A DNA stretch of 42,702 nt from Betaproteobacteria bacterium (lineage in GTDB: Bacteria > Pseudomonadota > Gammaproteobacteria > Burkholderiales > Methylophilaceae): positions 1 through 42,702 of the forward strand of contig VGIC01000016.1 in the NCBI GenBank assembly GCA_016867975.1, written 5' to 3'. Positions within the stretch are counted from its first letter, which is position 1; the number at the start of each line of letters is the position of its first letter. Under the pieces are notes generated by a model. The model did no database searches and had not been told where the DNA came from. It saw only the letters and a program-made list of their open reading frames with translations. Shown here one piece after another: positions 19,049 through 27,634 of the stretch. Both the position numbers and the translations under genes were made by a program.

Positions 19049-21592
19049 CTATTCTTCCTCGTCAGTCTCTACAACTTTCTCGATTCCAGAAAGTTTTTCA
19101 CCCTCACCCAAGTTGATAAGCGTCACGCCTTGCGTTGCACGACCTAACTCACGAATCTCTTTTACTCTGGTTCGAATCAAGATGCCTCCTGTCGTGATCA
19201 GCATAATCTCATCATCATCGCTCACGAGCTTTGCCGCCACTACTAATCCATTGCGCTCACTGACGGCGATCGCTTTCACGCCCTGTGTGCCACGCCCTGA
19301 ATGGCGGAAATCAGCCAGAACAGTACGTTTACCAAAGCCATTCTCAGTCGCCACCAACACCGTCTGCTTATCGTCATCTGCGATCAACAATGACAGCACC
19401 TGCTGTTTTTGCCCCAACTTCATTCCACGAACACCACGGGTAGCACGTCCCATTTGGCGGACTTCTTCCTCATCAAACCACACCGCTTTGCCGCCGTTAG
19501 AAACAAGAACGATATCATTAGCACCATTGGTCACTTCTGCACCAATCAGATAATCGCCCTCGTCCAGATTGATCGCGATGATGCCTGATTTGCGCGGGTT
19601 AGCAAACTCATTCAGTGCAGTTTTCTTCACCGTTCCTAAAGCGGTGGCCATAAAGATAAAGTGATTCTCATCAAACTCCTTCACAGAAAGAATCGCATTG
19701 ATCTTCTCTCCATCCTCCAACGGGAACAGGTTCACAATAGGCTTACCACGGCTGGCACGACCGCCTTGTGGTACTTCATATACCTTGAGCCAATAGACAC
19801 GTCCACGGCTGGAGAAGCACAAAATGTAATCATGAGTGTTCGCAACGAACATTTTATCAATGAAGTCATCTTCTTTTGTGCTCGCCGCCTGCTTGCCACG
19901 CCCACCGCGTTTTTGCGCACGATATTCATCTAAGGGCTGAGATTTGATGTAGCCAGAATGAGACAACGTCACTACCACATCGGTTGGTGTAATCAGATCT
20001 TCTAGCGACAGGTCTTGGGCGTTGACCACGATCTCACTGCGACGTTTATCACCGAATTGCCTGCGAATCTCAGTCAACTCATCGGTAATAATCGTTGTCA
20101 CACGTGCTGGTGTGGCCAAAATGTCCAACAAGTCAGCAATAATATCCATCACCTCTTTATATTCGTTGACGATCTTATCTTGCTCTAGACCAGTCAAGCG
20201 TTGCAAACGCATTTGCAGAATTTCTTGCGCTTGAACATCACTTAATTGATAGCCATTTGGTTTCAAGCCAAACTCCACGCCCAACCCCTCTGGACGTGAA
20301 GCTTCCATCGCCGCACGTTTCAACATTTCTTCTACCACAGGTGAATGCCAAGCTTTCGCCATCAAGGCCACTTTCGCTTCTGGTGGCGTTGGAGCAGCCT
20401 TGATGATGGCAATCATTTCATCCACGTTCGCCAGTGCCACTGCCAGACCTTCCAGCACATGTCCACGTGCACGTGCCTTACGCAACTCAAACACAGTACG
20501 ACGTGTGACGACCTCTCGCCGGTGACGCAGAAACGCTTCCAGCATCTGTTTCAAATTCAATAAACGCGGTTGCCCATCCAACAGAGCGACCATATTCATA
20601 CCGAATGTGTCTTGGAGCTGCGTTTGCTTATACAAATTATTGAGGATAACCTCAGGAATTTCACCACGCTTAAGCTCAATAACCACGCGCATACCAGACT
20701 TATCTGACTCATCACGCAGATCAGAAATCCCCTCGATCTTCTTTTCATTGACCAGCTCGGCGATTTTTTCGACGAATGTTTTCTTATTGACCTGATAAGG
20801 CAACTCATCTACCACCAACATTTGGCGACCACTTTTATCCATGTCTTCTACATGTGTGCGACCACGCATCACAACTCGACCACGACCTGTGCGATACCCT
20901 TCTTTCACGCCAGCCGTACCATAAATAATGCCCGCTGTCGGAAAATCTGGTGCTGGTACTAGATCTATCAGCTCCTCAATTCCAGTATCTGGATTTTTCA
21001 ACAAGATTAAGCATGCATCCAGTACTTCATTCAGATTGTGCGGCGGGATATTGGTTGCCATCCCGACAGCAATGCCAGAACTGCCATTGATCAATAAGTT
21101 AGGAATGCGCGCCGGCATAATGAGCGGCTCTTGCTCAGATCCGTCATAGTTAGGACCAAAATCTACGGTTTCTTTATCGATATCTGCCAGCAGCTCGTGG
21201 GCGATCTTAGCCATACGAATTTCGGTATAACGCATCGCCGCCGCATTATCGCCATCCACAGAACCAAAGTTCCCCTGACCATCTACCAGCATGTAACGCA
21301 AGCTGAAATCTTGCGCCATACGTACAATGGTGTCATACACAGCAGTATCTCCGTGTGGGTGGTATTTGCCGATCACATCCCCAACGATACGCGCTGATTT
21401 TTTATACGGTTTATTGTAGTCATTCGATAACTCGTGCATCGCGTATAACACACGACGGTGTACGGGTTTTAAACCATCTCGCACATCAGGTAGGGCGCGA
21501 CCCACGATCACACTCATGGCGTAATCAAGATAAGAGCGACGCATCTCATCTTCTAAACTAATTGGGAGGGTTTCTTTGGCAAATTGATCCAT
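19049..21592 (-). CDS. gyrA: DNA gyrase subunit A
   Basis: GyrA forms the DNA cleavage and rejoining part of gyrase (A2B2). At 847 aa it is complete. The winged-helix active site has the catalytic Tyr122 in [10 protein letters not shown]. The quinolone region reads [11 protein letters not shown], with Thr83 and Asp87 in E. coli numbering; Thr at 83 is natural in several genera. The C-terminal beta-pinwheel contains a GyrA-box variant QKRGGRG (consensus QRRGGKG), which supports gyrase rather than topoisomerase IV ParC. It is followed by serC after 55 bp. An extended -10 lies upstream. Confidence 0.98.
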   Translation of the reverse strand: MDQFAKETLPISLEDEMRRSYLDYAMSVIVGRALPDVRDGLKPVHRRVLYAMHELSNDYNKPYKKSARIVGDVIGKYHPHGDTAVYDTIVRMAQDFSLRYMLVDGQGNFGSVDGDNAAAMRYTEIRMAKIAHELLADIDKETVDFGPNYDGSEQEPLIMPARIPNLLINGSSGIAVGMATNIPPHNLNEVLDACLILLKNPDTGIEELIDLVPAPDFPTAGIIYGTAGVKEGYRTGRGRVVMRGRTHVEDMDKSGRQMLVVDELPYQVNKKTFVEKIAELVNEKKIEGISDLRDESDKSGMRVVIELKRGEIPEVILNNLYKQTQLQDTFGMNMVALLDGQPRLLNLKQMLEAFLRHRREVVTRRTVFELRKARARGHVLEGLAVALANVDEMIAIIKAAPTPPEAKVALMAKAWHSPVVEEMLKRAAMEASRPEGLGVEFGLKPNGYQLSDVQAQEILQMRLQRLTGLEQDKIVNEYKEVMDIIADLLDILATPARVTTIITDELTEIRRQFGDKRRSEIVVNAQDLSLEDLITPTDVVVTLSHSGYIKSQPLDEYRAQKRGGRGKQAASTKEDDFIDKMFVANTHDYILCFSSRGRVYWLKVYEVPQGGRASRGKPIVNLFPLEDGEKINAILSVKEFDENHFIFMATALGTVKKTALNEFANPRKSGIIAINLDEGDYLIGAEVTNGANDIVLVSNGGKAVWFDEEEVRQMGRATRGVRGMKLGQKQQVLSLLIADDDKQTVLVATENGFGKRTVLADFRHSGRGTQGVKAIAVSERNGLVVAAKLVSDDDEIMLITTGGILIRTRVKEIRELGRATQGVTLINLGEGEKLSGIEKVVETDEEE

Positions 21593-21630
21593 GTGTAGAC
21601 TGACTTATAATGGTTTTTTATGTGCTGCAA

Positions 21631-21639
21631 ATTTTAGCA
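21631..21639 (-). promoter_or_regulatory. Candidate extended -10 promoter of gyrA (TGCTAAAAT)
   Basis: On the minus strand, TGCTAAAAT matches an extended -10 (TGnTATAAT, one mismatch) 39 bp upstream of the gyrA ATG. No good -35 is seen, which is usual for extended -10 promoters. A second TATAAG hexamer occurs closer to the start, so the choice is uncertain. Confidence 0.35.
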
Positions 21640-21692
21640 TGAATAGCGTTTATTGAGCCGTTTCTTAGTGCCTCAAAATTCCGCGATTTATT

Positions 21693-21806
21693 TTCGTAGC
21701 AACTCACCTTGCATTCCCGGTAAGCCAAATACTGGCTTACGGGAAATACTGCATCTCAAACTCTGCATTTATAGAAGTGCCCTCAAGGTTAAACCGCTCC
21801 TACGAA
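21693..21806. repeat. REP/BIME-like structured intergenic repeat between metZ and gyrA
   Basis: Nested inverted repeats lie within 114 bp: outer TTCGTAG (21693) / CTACGAA (21800), next CCTTG (21707) / CAAGG (21784), and a strong inner hairpin TTCCCGGTAAGCCA (21714) / TGGCTTACGGGAA (21733) with one bulged G. Both outer ends carry GTAG followed by a palindrome, in opposite orientation (GTAGGAGCGGTTTAACC on the minus strand). This is the layout of paired REP sequences (a BIME). It begins only 9 bp beyond the metZ stop and may help end or protect metZ mRNA. Confidence 0.6.
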
Positions 21807-21814
21807 TGCTGATG

Positions 21815-23002
21815 CTATTTATTCAACAAGGCTAAGTCTGCTTTCAAATCCTCAATATGTTCCAAACCAACAGCGATACGCACTAGTCCATCTGTAACAC
21901 CTGCTATTGCACGCGCGTCTGGCGTTACACGACTGTGCGTCGTGGTAGCAGGGTGTGTAATGGTGCTTTTCGCATCCCCTAGGTTTGCTGTGATGGAAAT
22001 TAATTTAGTCGCATCAATCAATGCCCAAGCGGCCTCTTGTGGCGCTTGCCCTGCCTTGGTCTTGACCTCAAAAGTCACAATACCGCCACCACTGACCTGT
22101 TGGCGCAATGCCAAAGCATGCTGTGGGTGCGAAGGCAAGCCAGGATAGTAGACGCGCGTCACTTGGGGTTGTGTTTCTAACCACGTGGCAAGCGCCAGTG
22201 CATTTTTAGCGTGCGCTTCCATGCGAATATGAAGTGTTTCCAGTCCTTTCAGAAACACCCATGCATTAAATGCACTCATGGTGACCCCAGCAGTACGTAA
22301 GAAACCGTAAACTGGCTCCATCAATGCTTTTGATCCCAACACAGCACCACCCAAGCACCGCCCCTGTCCATCGATGTATTTTGTGGCAGAATGAATCACA
22401 ATATCAGCGCCTAACGCCAATGGCTGCTGGATTGCTGGTGTACAAAAACAGTTATCAACCACCAAATGTGCACCTGCTTTGTGGGCAATATCTGCCAGCA
22501 GGCGAATATCACAGATCTCGGTCAGTGGATTTGATGGCGTTTCCACAAAAAATAGCTTAGTTTTAGGCGTAACGGCAGTCTGCCATTCATCAGCATTCGT
22601 CAATGAAACGAACGTCACATCCAAGCCCCAACGCTTGAGAATATTGCCGAACAACTGCACGCTAGTACCAAAAATACTGCGTGAAGCAACCACATGATCC
22701 CCGGCCGAGCATAAACCCATGACGCATGCCAAAATCGCAGACATGCCGCTGGAGGTTGCCACGCACTGCTCAGCGCCTTCAAGCGCCGCTAATTTGTTTT
22801 GAAACATGGTCACTGTAGGGTTGGTAAAGCGTGAGTAAATGTTGCCTGCCTCCGTGCCACCAAAGCGTGCTGCAGCTTGTGCTGCGCTATTAAACCTGAA
22901 GCTTGAGTTTAAAAACAGTGCTTCAGAGTTCTCGCCAAATTCAGTAGATTCGCTCCCTGCACGTACGCTTAGAGTTTCTGGATGGTATTGTTGTGTTGTC
23001 AT
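21815..23002 (-). CDS. metZ: O-succinylhomoserine sulfhydrylase
   Basis: A 395-aa Cys/Met-metabolism PLP enzyme that makes homocysteine directly from an O-acyl homoserine and sulfide. The N-terminus QYHPETLSVRAGSE, the SRFTNPTV segment, the PLP Lys208 in HSATKYIDGQGRCLGGAV, and the C-terminal DAKSTITHPATTTHSR region fit the MetZ subgroup, as does its position next to purF, conserved in Pseudomonas and betaproteobacteria. The ~260-nt leader holds a promoter, a SAM-II-like riboswitch and an intrinsic terminator, so it is probably repressed by S-adenosylmethionine. A sister enzyme (MetY or MetB) would be a close alternative; context favours MetZ. Confidence 0.93.
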   Translation of the reverse strand: MTTQQYHPETLSVRAGSESTEFGENSEALFLNSSFRFNSAAQAAARFGGTEAGNIYSRFTNPTVTMFQNKLAALEGAEQCVATSSGMSAILACVMGLCSAGDHVVASRSIFGTSVQLFGNILKRWGLDVTFVSLTNADEWQTAVTPKTKLFFVETPSNPLTEICDIRLLADIAHKAGAHLVVDNCFCTPAIQQPLALGADIVIHSATKYIDGQGRCLGGAVLGSKALMEPVYGFLRTAGVTMSAFNAWVFLKGLETLHIRMEAHAKNALALATWLETQPQVTRVYYPGLPSHPQHALALRQQVSGGGIVTFEVKTKAGQAPQEAAWALIDATKLISITANLGDAKSTITHPATTTHSRVTPDARAIAGVTDGLVRIAVGLEHIEDLKADLALLNK

Positions 23003-23029
23003 AAAATTCTCGCAATCGAAAAATTAAAA

Positions 23030-23133
23030 GCTTTAAGCAGGGCAAGGTGTAAATCTACTTCTTGAGCGCGACATCCTGTTGATATGTAAGCGATAAAAGT
23101 GAGTTTGCAATACAGTATTGCGACAAGGTTTAT
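23030..23133. repeat. Dispersed intergenic repeat, copy 1 (metZ leader)
   Basis: This copy aligns without gaps to 29374-29477. AAGGTGTAA at 23044 matches AAGGCGTAA at 29388. GCGACAT at +24 matches GCGGCAT. ATATGTAAGC at +38 is identical. GCAATACAGTATTG at +63 matches GCAACGCAATATTG at 11 of 14 positions. The centre is an imperfect palindrome (ACAT...ATGT). It lies in the metZ leader downstream of the terminator. Confidence 0.7.
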
Positions 23134-23140
23134 TTTCCCA

Positions 23141-23177
23141 ATAAAAAACCCGTTAAGGCTTTTCGCCAAAACGGGTT
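23141..23177 (-). terminator. Intrinsic terminator in the metZ leader (expression platform)
   Basis: On the minus strand, AACCCGTT (23177-23170) pairs with AACGGGTT (23154-23147), with an inner GGC/GCC pair in the loop, followed by T6. It lies 13 nt downstream of the SAM-II-like aptamer. A GCGGG stretch in the aptamer (23218-23214) could pair with CCCGU of the 5' arm, giving a possible antiterminator. Confidence 0.85.
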
Positions 23178-23187
23178 CTTTCTTTTA

Positions 23188-23266
23188 CTCGCTTTAGCTG
23201 TATTTCTAACGCGCCCGCAAGCTGAGTGATGCCTCGATTGAATGTAGCAACCTCAAATCAGCGCAG
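23188..23266 (-). ncRNA. SAM-II-like riboswitch upstream of metZ (variant with inserted stem)
   Basis: On the minus strand the RNA reads UGCGC (P1 5' strand, 23265-23261), UGAUUU (L1 start), a ~31-nt insertion, GCUUGCGG (23222-23215), GCGCG (P1 3' strand, 23214-23210), UUAGAAAUACA, then GCUAAA (23198-23193). These blocks are in the same order as in SAM-II (metA/metX/metZ) elements: P1, UGAUUU, UUGC, P1', GUUAAAnAA-like, GCUAAA. The pseudoknot is supported by GC of UUGC with GC of GCUAAA and by CUC (23226-23224) with GAG (23190-23188). It is followed by an intrinsic terminator and metZ, a methionine gene. The match was made from memory of the family, without a covariance-model search. Confidence 0.75.
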
Positions 23267-23270
23267 CTTT

Positions 23271-23299
23271 ATGTTAGCCCTAAGCTTACTGTTAGTCAA
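23271..23299 (-). promoter_or_regulatory. Sigma70-type promoter of metZ
   Basis: TTGACT (23299-23294), a 17-bp spacer and TAACAT (23276-23271) on the minus strand. The predicted start near 23264 coincides with the first paired bases of the riboswitch P1, which strengthens both calls. Confidence 0.7.
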
Positions 23300-23332
23300 G
23301 GGCATGGAGCACAAAATTCACACGCGCCTATT

Positions 23333-24874
23333 CTACGCGCCGACCTCATCCGTCTCGCCCGTATTAATCAGATTCAAATCCAACTGTGTACTTGAGTTGC
23401 CGGGTTTCTGGCTCCTTTTTGCATCGCCACGTGTGGACTCTATCTTCGTCATATAGACCTCATCAATATCGCCCGTCACATATTTTCCATCAAAACATGA
23501 ACAATCAAAATCTTTGATTTTAGGGTTTCTGAATTTTACATCTTTAATTAAAGCATCCAAATCTTGATAAATCAAAGCATCTGCGCCAATTTCCTTGCAG
23601 ATTTCATCATCGGTACGACCTGTCGCAAGCAATTCTTCACGGCTTGGCATATCAATGCCATATACATTCGGAAAACGCACTGGTGGCGCGGCAGAAGCAA
23701 AATAGACCTTATTGGCACCGGCATCGCGCGCCATTTGTACAATTTGTTGAGAGGTTGTTCCGCGCACGATTGAATCATCTACAAGCAAGACGTTCTTGCC
23801 TTTGAATTCAATACCGATCGGATTCAGCTTTTGACGAACTGACTTTGTACGTAAAGCCTGTCCCGGCATAATGAATGTGCGACCGATATAACGATTCTTA
23901 ATAAATCCCTCACGATAATCAAGACCTAAATCTATCGCCAGTTGCAATGCACTCGGTCGACTGGTGTCAGGGATCGGAATCACGACATCAATCTGCTTAT
24001 CAGCCCATTCTCGTCGAATCTTGTCTGCCAAGCTTTTACCCATGTCTAATCTCGTCTGATAAACAGACACCCCATCGATCACTGAATCCGGTCTAGCCAA
24101 ATAGACATACTCGAAAATACATGAGTTTAGTTTCGCCACATCTGAACATTGCCGCGAATGGAAATTACCCTCTAAATCGATAAAGATTGCCTCGCCTGGC
24201 TCTACATCACGAAGCATCTCGAAGCCCAACACATCCAAGGCAACACTTTCGGATGCCACGATATACTCAACCCCTTTTTCGGTGTTAGCCTTACCAATGA
24301 CCAATGGACGTATGCCATTAGGATCACGGAATGCCAGCAAGCCAAAATTCGCAATCATCGCCACAACAGCGTAGGCTCCCTTACAGCGCCTATGTACGCT
24401 ACTCACCGCATCAAACACCATATCGGTATTTAACACGGCATTGCGAGATGTTTTTTCAATTTCATGCGCCAGCACATTCAGCAACACCTCTGAATCTGAA
24501 CTGGTATTGACATGACGCAAATCCTGACGAAACATCTCCAGTTTAAGCTGATCAGAGTTGGTTAGATTGCCGTTATGCCCTAATACAATGCCAAAAGGTG
24601 AATTCACGTAAAATGGTTGGGCCTCAGCAGCATTTGAAGAGCCTGCCGTGGGGTAACGTACATGAGCAATGCCCGCATGGCCAATCAGACTGCGCATATG
24701 GCGTGTTTGGAATACATCTTTGACCAAGCCGTTATTTTTATGCATGAAAAACGTATTGCCATCGCAAGTAACGATGCCAGCAGCATCCTGACCTCGATGC
24801 TGCAACACCAGCAATCCATCATAAAGCAATTGATTAACCGGGTTTTTACCTACGATACCGATGATTCCGCACAT
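23333..24874 (-). CDS. purF: Amidophosphoribosyltransferase
   Basis: PurF catalyses the first committed step of purine synthesis: PRPP plus glutamine to 5-phosphoribosylamine. The 513-aa protein begins MCGIIGIVG, so Cys2 becomes the N-terminal nucleophile of the glutaminase domain ([27 protein letters not shown]). The phosphoribosyltransferase domain carries the PRPP loop [14 protein letters not shown] at about residue 362-375. It lacks an N-terminal propeptide, as in E. coli. It lies downstream of cvpA by 72 bp, the classic cvpA-purF arrangement. Confidence 0.98.
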   Translation of the reverse strand: MCGIIGIVGKNPVNQLLYDGLLVLQHRGQDAAGIVTCDGNTFFMHKNNGLVKDVFQTRHMRSLIGHAGIAHVRYPTAGSSNAAEAQPFYVNSPFGIVLGHNGNLTNSDQLKLEMFRQDLRHVNTSSDSEVLLNVLAHEIEKTSRNAVLNTDMVFDAVSSVHRRCKGAYAVVAMIANFGLLAFRDPNGIRPLVIGKANTEKGVEYIVASESVALDVLGFEMLRDVEPGEAIFIDLEGNFHSRQCSDVAKLNSCIFEYVYLARPDSVIDGVSVYQTRLDMGKSLADKIRREWADKQIDVVIPIPDTSRPSALQLAIDLGLDYREGFIKNRYIGRTFIMPGQALRTKSVRQKLNPIGIEFKGKNVLLVDDSIVRGTTSQQIVQMARDAGANKVYFASAAPPVRFPNVYGIDMPSREELLATGRTDDEICKEIGADALIYQDLDALIKDVKFRNPKIKDFDCSCFDGKYVTGDIDEVYMTKIESTRGDAKRSQKPGNSSTQLDLNLINTGETDEVGA

Positions 24875-24946
24875 AACATCAACCTTAAACTAATGGGCAC
24901 TTCTATGAATTTATAGAGGCACCCTAATTAAACTCACAATTCCCGA

Positions 24947-25444
24947 CTAAACATAGTCAAACTTCACATGTTTAGCAATGTTCTCTGGCACCCAAGGTAG
25001 AAGGCTAATGACCAATGCCTCAATTGGGGCACTGAACATCGCATTACGCCAACGTACATCGTGGGGCAAACTGGTCATCCCTGCAAAAAAAACCAAGATG
25101 CATACAATCAGCACTCCGCGAAACATTCCAAATATCGCCCCTAAAGTACGATCCAACCAGCTGATCCCTATCTTTCTGATAATGGCTGATATTGCAATAC
25201 TAAGTAGGCTTGACACTAGCAATGTAGCCAAGAACAAAATCAGGAACGCTGCTAACACACGCAAAGATTCAGTAGGAATTTCTATCGGCATCATCGGCAA
25301 CAATTCTGTCGAATAGGTACGCCCCACATAAAAAGCAGCTATCCAACCTGCAATTGCCAGCACCTCTTTCACCATGCCACGCAACACACTCAGAATGACT
25401 GACGCGCCTATCACCATCAAAACCGCATAATCGAAACTGGTCAT
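24947..25444 (-). CDS. cvpA: CvpA family inner-membrane protein
   Basis: A 165-aa hydrophobic protein with about four membrane segments: FDYAVLMVIGASVILSV, VLAIAGWIAAFYVG, LRVLAAFLILFLATLLVSSLL and GMFRGVLIVCILVFFAG. The GMVKEVLAIAGWIAAF and LDRTLGAIFGMFRG motifs are typical of CvpA (colicin V production), named from E. coli. Its molecular role is not well defined; it is linked to envelope processes and sits upstream of purF in many proteobacteria. It lies 20 bp downstream of the SPOR-domain gene. Confidence 0.93.
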   Translation of the reverse strand: MTSFDYAVLMVIGASVILSVLRGMVKEVLAIAGWIAAFYVGRTYSTELLPMMPIEIPTESLRVLAAFLILFLATLLVSSLLSIAISAIIRKIGISWLDRTLGAIFGMFRGVLIVCILVFFAGMTSLPHDVRWRNAMFSAPIEALVISLLPWVPENIAKHVKFDYV

Positions 25445-25464
25445 TATGTATCATTCACTGATTA

Positions 25465-26247
25465 TTAATCATTGATTACCATCCCAGGTAATCCAATTGT
25501 TTTCAGTTTAGCAAGGGCATCAACAGCATCTTGACGGGATGCAAAACTCCCCGCTTTAAGCCGAATGCCCTCCCCTTTCAGCGTGATTAATTTCTCTGTC
25601 GTCGTGCTATATCCAGCCTGTTTTAGCTGCTCCTGCAAGCGCTTGATATTGGCCATATCTGAATAGACACCAATCTGAAGGCTAAAACGATCACTTTGCT
25701 TTATCGCCTGCTTATTCTCAACAGCTTTCGTTTCAGGTTTTTCCGCTAGTTTTGTGGTCTCAGGGTTTGCATCGGCGGCTTTAACCTCTAGTGCGCTGAC
25801 ATGCGCCGTCTTGTCTTGAGCTATCTTATCAACCTTCGCTTCCTGTCCAACGGAATCTGGCAATTTAGACTCACTTGAGCGAGCGTTAGCTACTTCTTGC
25901 GAAGTATCCTTGCTCGCCATCAAGTCATCCAGATTAGTCGAATGCTGAGCTTCCTCTTCAGTAACTGGCGCTTGGAGAGAATTCGATGGATGTTCAGGAG
26001 TGATAGTAGAGTCGGTCTGTTTCGACTTAGTCACGATACTCTCTTCAGCAGGATCAACCTCTTGAGCGACAATCGTCTCAGGCATCGTGACGGTAATTCT
26101 CTCCTGCTGTGTAAGCGCCACTCGATCTTGTAAAACCTGCGGTAAAAAGATCACCATGATCACCACTAGAGCGATTGCGCCGACCAATCGACGTCGCGCA
26201 CGTTTTTTTAAACTCAACTCTTGGTCATTAGACAACTCGGGGGGCAT
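25465..26247 (-). CDS. SPOR-domain membrane protein (DedD-like)
   Basis: A 260-aa bitopic protein: a short cytoplasmic basic stretch KKRARRRLVG, one transmembrane segment (AIALVVIMVIFLPQVL), a long charged periplasmic linker rich in Lys, Glu, Thr and Ala, and a C-terminal SPOR domain (about 185-260, FSLQIGVYSDMANIKRLQEQL to FASRQDAVDALAKLK). SPOR domains bind denuded septal peptidoglycan. I chose the ATG at 26247 because AAGGAAG precedes it at the right distance and it begins 10 bp after the folC stop; a longer form from 26283 would overlap folC. The position folC-(dedD)-cvpA-purF matches dedD of E. coli, though the sequence match beyond SPOR is weak. Confidence 0.88.
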   Translation of the reverse strand: MPPELSNDQELSLKKRARRRLVGAIALVVIMVIFLPQVLQDRVALTQQERITVTMPETIVAQEVDPAEESIVTKSKQTDSTITPEHPSNSLQAPVTEEEAQHSTNLDDLMASKDTSQEVANARSSESKLPDSVGQEAKVDKIAQDKTAHVSALEVKAADANPETTKLAEKPETKAVENKQAIKQSDRFSLQIGVYSDMANIKRLQEQLKQAGYSTTTEKLITLKGEGIRLKAGSFASRQDAVDALAKLKTIGLPGMVIND

Positions 26248-26257
26248 CGCTGCTTCC

Positions 26258-27577
26258 TTATAGGTGAAGATTGATCGACTCATCCAGATGCTGCATTACA
26301 TCGGCAACCGTGAAAAATGAGCCAAACACGATTATTTTATCATTTTCATTCACATCCATACAGGCTTGCCTGAGGGCGACTGATGCAGAGTCAAAAACCT
26401 GAATCTTCGCTTCCGAGATTATCTTCGCAATCTTTTCGTACAGCTCAGAAGCAGAGGCGCCACGCGCATGATGGACACTTGCTACATACCAAACATCAAT
26501 CACATCTTTGACAGCATGTACTACACCGCCAATATCCTTATCTGCCAGCATCGCAAACACCGCAACCGTTTTACCTGTTGCGGATTTAATGCCCTCTAGA
26601 TTTTGTGCTAAGGCACGTGCTGCATGTGGGTTATGTGCCACATCTAAAATGACCCTAGGTCGTTCTGACACGATCTGAAAGCGTCCAGCCAAGACCACCT
26701 GACACATAGCAGCGATCATCGATGACTCGGCGACTGGAAGCACTTTTTGCAATGACTCAATTGCCGCAATGGCACAGGATGCGTTATTGAGTTGATAGCT
26801 TCCCTTTAGCATGGGTAATGGCAATGTATACTTCACAGTGCCATTTACCAAGAACTGCCAATGTGCATTTAAACACTGCTGGTTAAAATCCCTGTGTATA
26901 CATTGCAAGTCAGCTTCAACTAGTCGGGCATATTCTATTAAGCTCTGTGGTGGACTGTTATCACCACAAATGGCAGGTTTATCCCTACGGTAAACTCCCG
27001 CCTTTTCATATCCAATCTCCTCACGCGTTTCACCGAGAAACTCCTGATGATCCAAATCAATACTTGTGACAACCGAACAATCTGGCTCAAAGGCATTCAC
27101 CGCATCCAGCCTGCCCCCCAATCCTACTTCTAAGACCGCCACATCGACCCCGATTTTCATAAAGTACCAGATTGCAGCCAAAGTCCCCATTTCAAAATAG
27201 GTCAAAGGAATTTCTACATCATGCTCAACACATCGCGCAGCATCCACAATGGAAAATGCTTCACATAGTGCTGCATCTGAGACTTCCACGCCGCCCACTC
27301 GCACACGTTCGTTATATCGCAGCAAATGCGGTGATGTGTAGCAACCTACCTGATATCCAGCCTGCAAATAAATTTGCGACATCATTGCACAGGTTGAGCC
27401 TTTACCGTTAGTCCCGGCAACCGTAATGATTCTGAAGTTCGGATATAGCTTTAAACGCTCGATCATTATATGGACGCGATCCAGCCCCATATCGATCGAT
27501 TTGGGATGTAAGCGCTCGATATGCGCCAACCAAGAAGAGAGATCTTCAGGTGCTTGTAGCTGGGCCATATTAAGCAC
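26258..27577 (-). CDS. folC: Dihydrofolate synthase / folylpolyglutamate synthase
   Basis: FolC adds glutamate to dihydropteroate and to folates in an ATP-dependent Mur-ligase-type reaction. The 439-aa protein has the P-loop VAGTNGKGST (residues 53-62), the YTSPHLLRYNERVRV folate-binding region, the YFEMGTLAAIWYF and DVAVLEVGLGGRLDAVN motifs, and the C-terminal RVILDVAHNPHAA that starts the Mur ligase C domain. Tetrahydrofolates are used for C1 transfer, of particular weight in a C1-using organism. It lies between accD and the SPOR gene in the same direction. Confidence 0.97.
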   Translation of the reverse strand: MLNMAQLQAPEDLSSWLAHIERLHPKSIDMGLDRVHIMIERLKLYPNFRIITVAGTNGKGSTCAMMSQIYLQAGYQVGCYTSPHLLRYNERVRVGGVEVSDAALCEAFSIVDAARCVEHDVEIPLTYFEMGTLAAIWYFMKIGVDVAVLEVGLGGRLDAVNAFEPDCSVVTSIDLDHQEFLGETREEIGYEKAGVYRRDKPAICGDNSPPQSLIEYARLVEADLQCIHRDFNQQCLNAHWQFLVNGTVKYTLPLPMLKGSYQLNNASCAIAAIESLQKVLPVAESSMIAAMCQVVLAGRFQIVSERPRVILDVAHNPHAARALAQNLEGIKSATGKTVAVFAMLADKDIGGVVHAVKDVIDVWYVASVHHARGASASELYEKIAKIISEAKIQVFDSASVALRQACMDVNENDKIIVFGSFFTVADVMQHLDESINLHL

Positions 27578-27634
27578 CTAGAACGCGAAACACAGTCAGC
27601 CGGCTCAGATTCAATCTAAGAGACAGGTCATTTA

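Noticed and set aside
19113-19553. Plus-strand ORF of 146 codons
   Set aside because: It is antisense to the gyrA C-terminal domain, and its Ser/Thr/Pro/Arg-rich composition is typical of a reverse-strand shadow.
21340-21350. Thr83 in the GyrA quinolone region as a resistance mutation
   Set aside because: Thr at this position is the natural residue in several genera; nothing here shows that it is a selected change.
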